In this document: positions 4,512-6,132 of the stretch, piece after piece
Layout: the number at the start of each line of letters is the position of its first letter
Numbering within the stretch: position 1 is the first letter of the stretch
Assembly (NCBI GenBank): GCA_013153375.1
Contig: JAADEN010000168.1
Coordinates: 1-6,132, forward strand
Source of the DNA: Chloroflexota bacterium
GTDB taxonomy: Bacteria; Chloroflexota; Anaerolineae; Anaerolineales; DRMV01
Reading direction: 5' to 3'
Length of the DNA: 6,132 nucleotides
Notes under the pieces: model-generated
The model's database searches: none
Told to the model about the DNA's origin: nothing
The model's input: only the letters and a program-made list of their open reading frames with translations
Position numbers and translations under genes: made by a program

Positions 4512-5080
4512 GACGGCCCGGTTTCACTCGCCGAGGGGATCGCGTCTTCGGGCGACGGGCCCTCGGGGGCGGGCTCGGCCTCCGGGGGCGATGCGGATTC
4601 CAGGATCTCGTCCAACGAGAGGTCTTCGCGGCGCATGCCCGGCACCGGGGTGCCGCAATACGGGCACAGGTTCCAGGGCAACTCCAGCAAACGCTGGCAA
4701 TGATGGCACACCTTGCGCAATTTGGTGTGACAGTGGGGGCACACGATCCAATCGGGCTCGATGCGCCGGGCGCAGCCGGGGCAACGCCGGGTCTCGTCCA
4801 GGGCCTGCAACAGGGCTTCCTCTTCCAATGCGCGGCGATACTCTTCCTCCAGGGTCAGGGGCGGACGCAGCAGCCAATAGACGGCCACGCCCGGCAGAAA
4901 GAGCACCGCGACCACCAGCAAGGCCAACAAACGCAACAGGGGATCCCGGGTGCGGGCCCGGATGTCCCGCCAGGTCCAGACCAGCGTGGCCAGCCACAGG
5001 GCCACGCCAAAGGCCACGGCCCAGGCCGTGGCCAACATGGCCAGGGTGCGCAGGGTTTCAGGAGCGAGATCGGCGAACAT
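4508..5080 (-). CDS. Two-helix membrane protein with cytoplasmic double zinc ribbon
   Basis: This 190-residue protein has two hydrophobic helices (about 12-37 and 48-71) joined by a basic loop (RDIRARTRD, 38-46). An acidic helix follows (LEEEYRRALEEEALLQALDE, 77-96), then two consecutive zinc ribbons: C100, C103, C114, C117 and C125, C128, C139, C142. The tail is a disordered Pro/Glu/Ser stretch (about 157-190). The positive-inside rule puts the loop in the cytosol, which conflicts with a simple hairpin having cytosolic ribbons, so topology is uncertain. From memory, similar two-helix zinc-ribbon proteins are common in Anaerolineae, with no known function. An AGGAA site lies six bases before ATG 5080, and a TATAAT is present further upstream. 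The stop overlaps the peptidase start by four bases (ATGA). It may act as a membrane scaffold or adaptor for the peptidase; this is inference. Confidence 0.85.
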   Translation of the reverse strand: MFADLAPETLRTLAMLATAWAVAFGVALWLATLVWTWRDIRARTRDPLLRLLALLVVAVLFLPGVAVYWLLRPPLTLEEEYRRALEEEALLQALDETRRCPGCARRIEPDWIVCPHCHTKLRKVCHHCQRLLELPWNLCPYCGTPVPGMRREDLSLDEILESASPPEAEPAPEGPSPEDAIPSASETGPS

Positions 5081-5112
5081 GTGTGATTCCTGGCATGAAA
5101 TGGAATGGAGGG

Positions 5113-5118
5113 ATTATA
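5113..5118 (-). promoter_or_regulatory. -10 element of the zinc-ribbon/peptidase operon
   Basis: The minus strand reads GGTATAATCC, giving a perfect TATAAT at 5118-5113 in the 62-base gap after the glycosyltransferase stop. The start site should be near 5106, leaving a leader of about 26 bases that contains AGGAA at 5091-5087 before ATG 5080. No convincing -35 lies upstream, where the DNA enters the glycosyltransferase gene. The two downstream genes can thus be expressed separately from the glycosyltransferase. Confidence 0.65.
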
Positions 5119-5142
5119 CCCTACCTCGGCCCTCGGCGCGCT

Positions 5143-6132
5143 TCACGAGCGGGCGGGTCGGGGCCGCGGGGCCAGGGAGAGGGCCCAACGGTAGGCTTCC
5201 CACAGGCGCTGCACATTGCGCGACCAGTCGGCCTGGGCCTCGGCCCGCAGCCGCGCGTTGCGGCGCATGGCCTGGAGCGCGCGCCGCGACTGGCGGGCGA
5301 AGCGCAAGATGGCCGCGGCCAGGGCTTCGGCGTCCCCCGGCGGGAAGAGTTCGCCCTCCCGCCCCGGCGTCACCCACTCCCGGTTGGAAGGAATGTCGGA
5401 CACCAGCACGGGCACGCCGCTGGCCAGGGCCTCCATGAGGGACACGGAGGAGCCGTCGCTGTACGACGCGCTGACATACAAATCCGCGGCCCGGTAGATG
5501 TTGGGCAGGTCGTCTTGCGACACCTGGCCCGCGAAGTGCACCCGCTCGAGCACGCCGCCTTGCTCCAAGATCTCCCGAATCTGGGCCTCTTGCGAGCCGC
5601 GGCCCAGCATGAACAGGCGCAGGCGCGGCTCACGCCGCGCGGCCTGCACGAACGCGCGGGCCACCACATCCACGCCGTAGATGGGCTCCCACGAGCGGGT
5701 GTGCAGGACGATGAACGCATCCTGCCAGCCCAACAGGCTGCGCAGGCGCTCGCCCAGCGCGGGGTCGGGCGAAAACTGTTCCAGGTCCACGCCCCAGGGG
5801 AACACGGCCAGGGGCGTGCTGCGGGGCAGGCCCAACTCGCGGGCCTTCCGGGCCACGACCCGATTGTCGGCCAGGAACACATCGGCCCGACGCAACACGA
5901 AGCGGGTGATGGCCCGCGTGAACACGCTGCGGGAGGGCGCGCGCAAGATGTCCGAACCCCACGACATGACCACCAGAGGACGGGCCTCGACCCAGGCGGC
6001 GATGAAGGCCACGGGCTGCACCGGCCCCGCGTGCACCAGATCGGGCTGCACTTCCCGCAGCACGCGGCGCAAGCCGTCGGTGTACAGGGGCAGCCGCGAC
6101 CACTGAAAAGGCCCGCGGCCGCCGATCCAGTC
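5143..6132 (-). CDS. Glycosyltransferase family 4-type protein, N-terminus outside window
   Basis: The open frame enters from the right edge and ends at TGA 5145-5143. It shows 329 residues; GT4 proteins are usually 370-400, so some 40-70 N-terminal residues are missing. The TTG at 6072 is internal: the frame continues upstream with family-like sequence (YTDGLRRVLREVQPDLVHAG at 17-36). Visible GT-B landmarks are the PDLVHAG strand (30-36), PWGVDLEQF linker (112-120), GRGSQE (177-182), HFAGQVSQDDLP (199-210) and the donor-site segment SDGSSVSLMEALASG (225-239). The last has the E-x7-E motif as D226-x7-E234, followed by VPVLVSDIPSNREWV. It should transfer a sugar from a nucleotide-activated donor to a lipid or glycan acceptor on the cytosolic membrane face. 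Donor and acceptor cannot be told. It lies upstream of the zinc-ribbon gene on the same strand, but that gene has its own promoter. Confidence 0.9.
   Translation of the reverse strand, partial: DWIGGRGPFQWSRLPLYTDGLRRVLREVQPDLVHAGPVQPVAFIAAWVEARPLVVMSWGSDILRAPSRSVFTRAITRFVLRRADVFLADNRVVARKARELGLPRSTPLAVFPWGVDLEQFSPDPALGERLRSLLGWQDAFIVLHTRSWEPIYGVDVVARAFVQAARREPRLRLFMLGRGSQEAQIREILEQGGVLERVHFAGQVSQDDLPNIYRAADLYVSASYSDGSSVSLMEALASGVPVLVSDIPSNREWVTPGREGELFPPGDAEALAAAILRFARQSRRALQAMRRNARLRAEAQADWSRNVQRLWEAYRWALSLAPRPRPARS

Noticed and set aside
6070..6072. TTG 6072 as the start of the glycosyltransferase
   Set aside because: The same frame stays open to the window edge with family-like sequence, and the N-terminal domain would be too short.

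Overview
The window is GC-rich (roughly two thirds G+C by eye). It carries seven protein-coding genes, two of them cut by the window edges, packed with short gaps except for one 393-base stretch (346-738) full of degenerate short tandem repeats. The most likely source is a member of Chloroflexota, probably the Anaerolineae side. That is inferred from three things: a two-helix membrane protein with a double zinc ribbon, a lone DUF35-type zinc-ribbon/OB-fold protein, and intergenic heptad/decad repeats. There is no marker gene to prove it, and no rRNA, tRNA, CRISPR array or transposase was seen.

Layout, left to right. (1) 1-345, minus: the first 115 residues of a helical protein that may be the N-terminus of a NACHT/STAND-type NTPase. 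It has an extended -10 so close to the ATG that the mRNA is predicted to be leaderless. (2) 346-738: a mosaic of 7-base and 10-base degenerate repeats, with a 10-base inverted repeat near its ends. (3) 739-1554, minus: a rhomboid intramembrane serine protease. (4) 1555-1618: a divergent promoter region whose core is the perfect palindrome GGATTATAATCC, which gives a TATAAT on both strands. (5) 1619-2371 and 2377-3189, plus: a short-chain dehydrogenase and an MptE-like/DUF115 protein resembling sialyltransferase-fold enzymes, five bases apart and probably one operon. (6) 3244-3657, minus: the DUF35-type protein, convergent with the DUF115 gene. (7) 3738-4511 and 4508-5080, minus: a C39-like cysteine peptidase overlapping the end of the gene for the double-zinc-ribbon membrane protein by four bases. 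(8) 5143-6132, minus: a family-4-type glycosyltransferase lacking its N-terminus.

How the genes may work together. The SDR/DUF115 pair and the glycosyltransferase suggest surface-glycan or sugar-nucleotide work, but they are on opposite strands and nothing shows they share a pathway. The membrane zinc-ribbon protein and the cysteine peptidase are translationally linked and are the best candidate here for a poorly described two-protein unit. Four core -10 hexamers match TATAAT exactly and stand out sharply in this GC-rich DNA, so promoters can be placed with unusual clarity.
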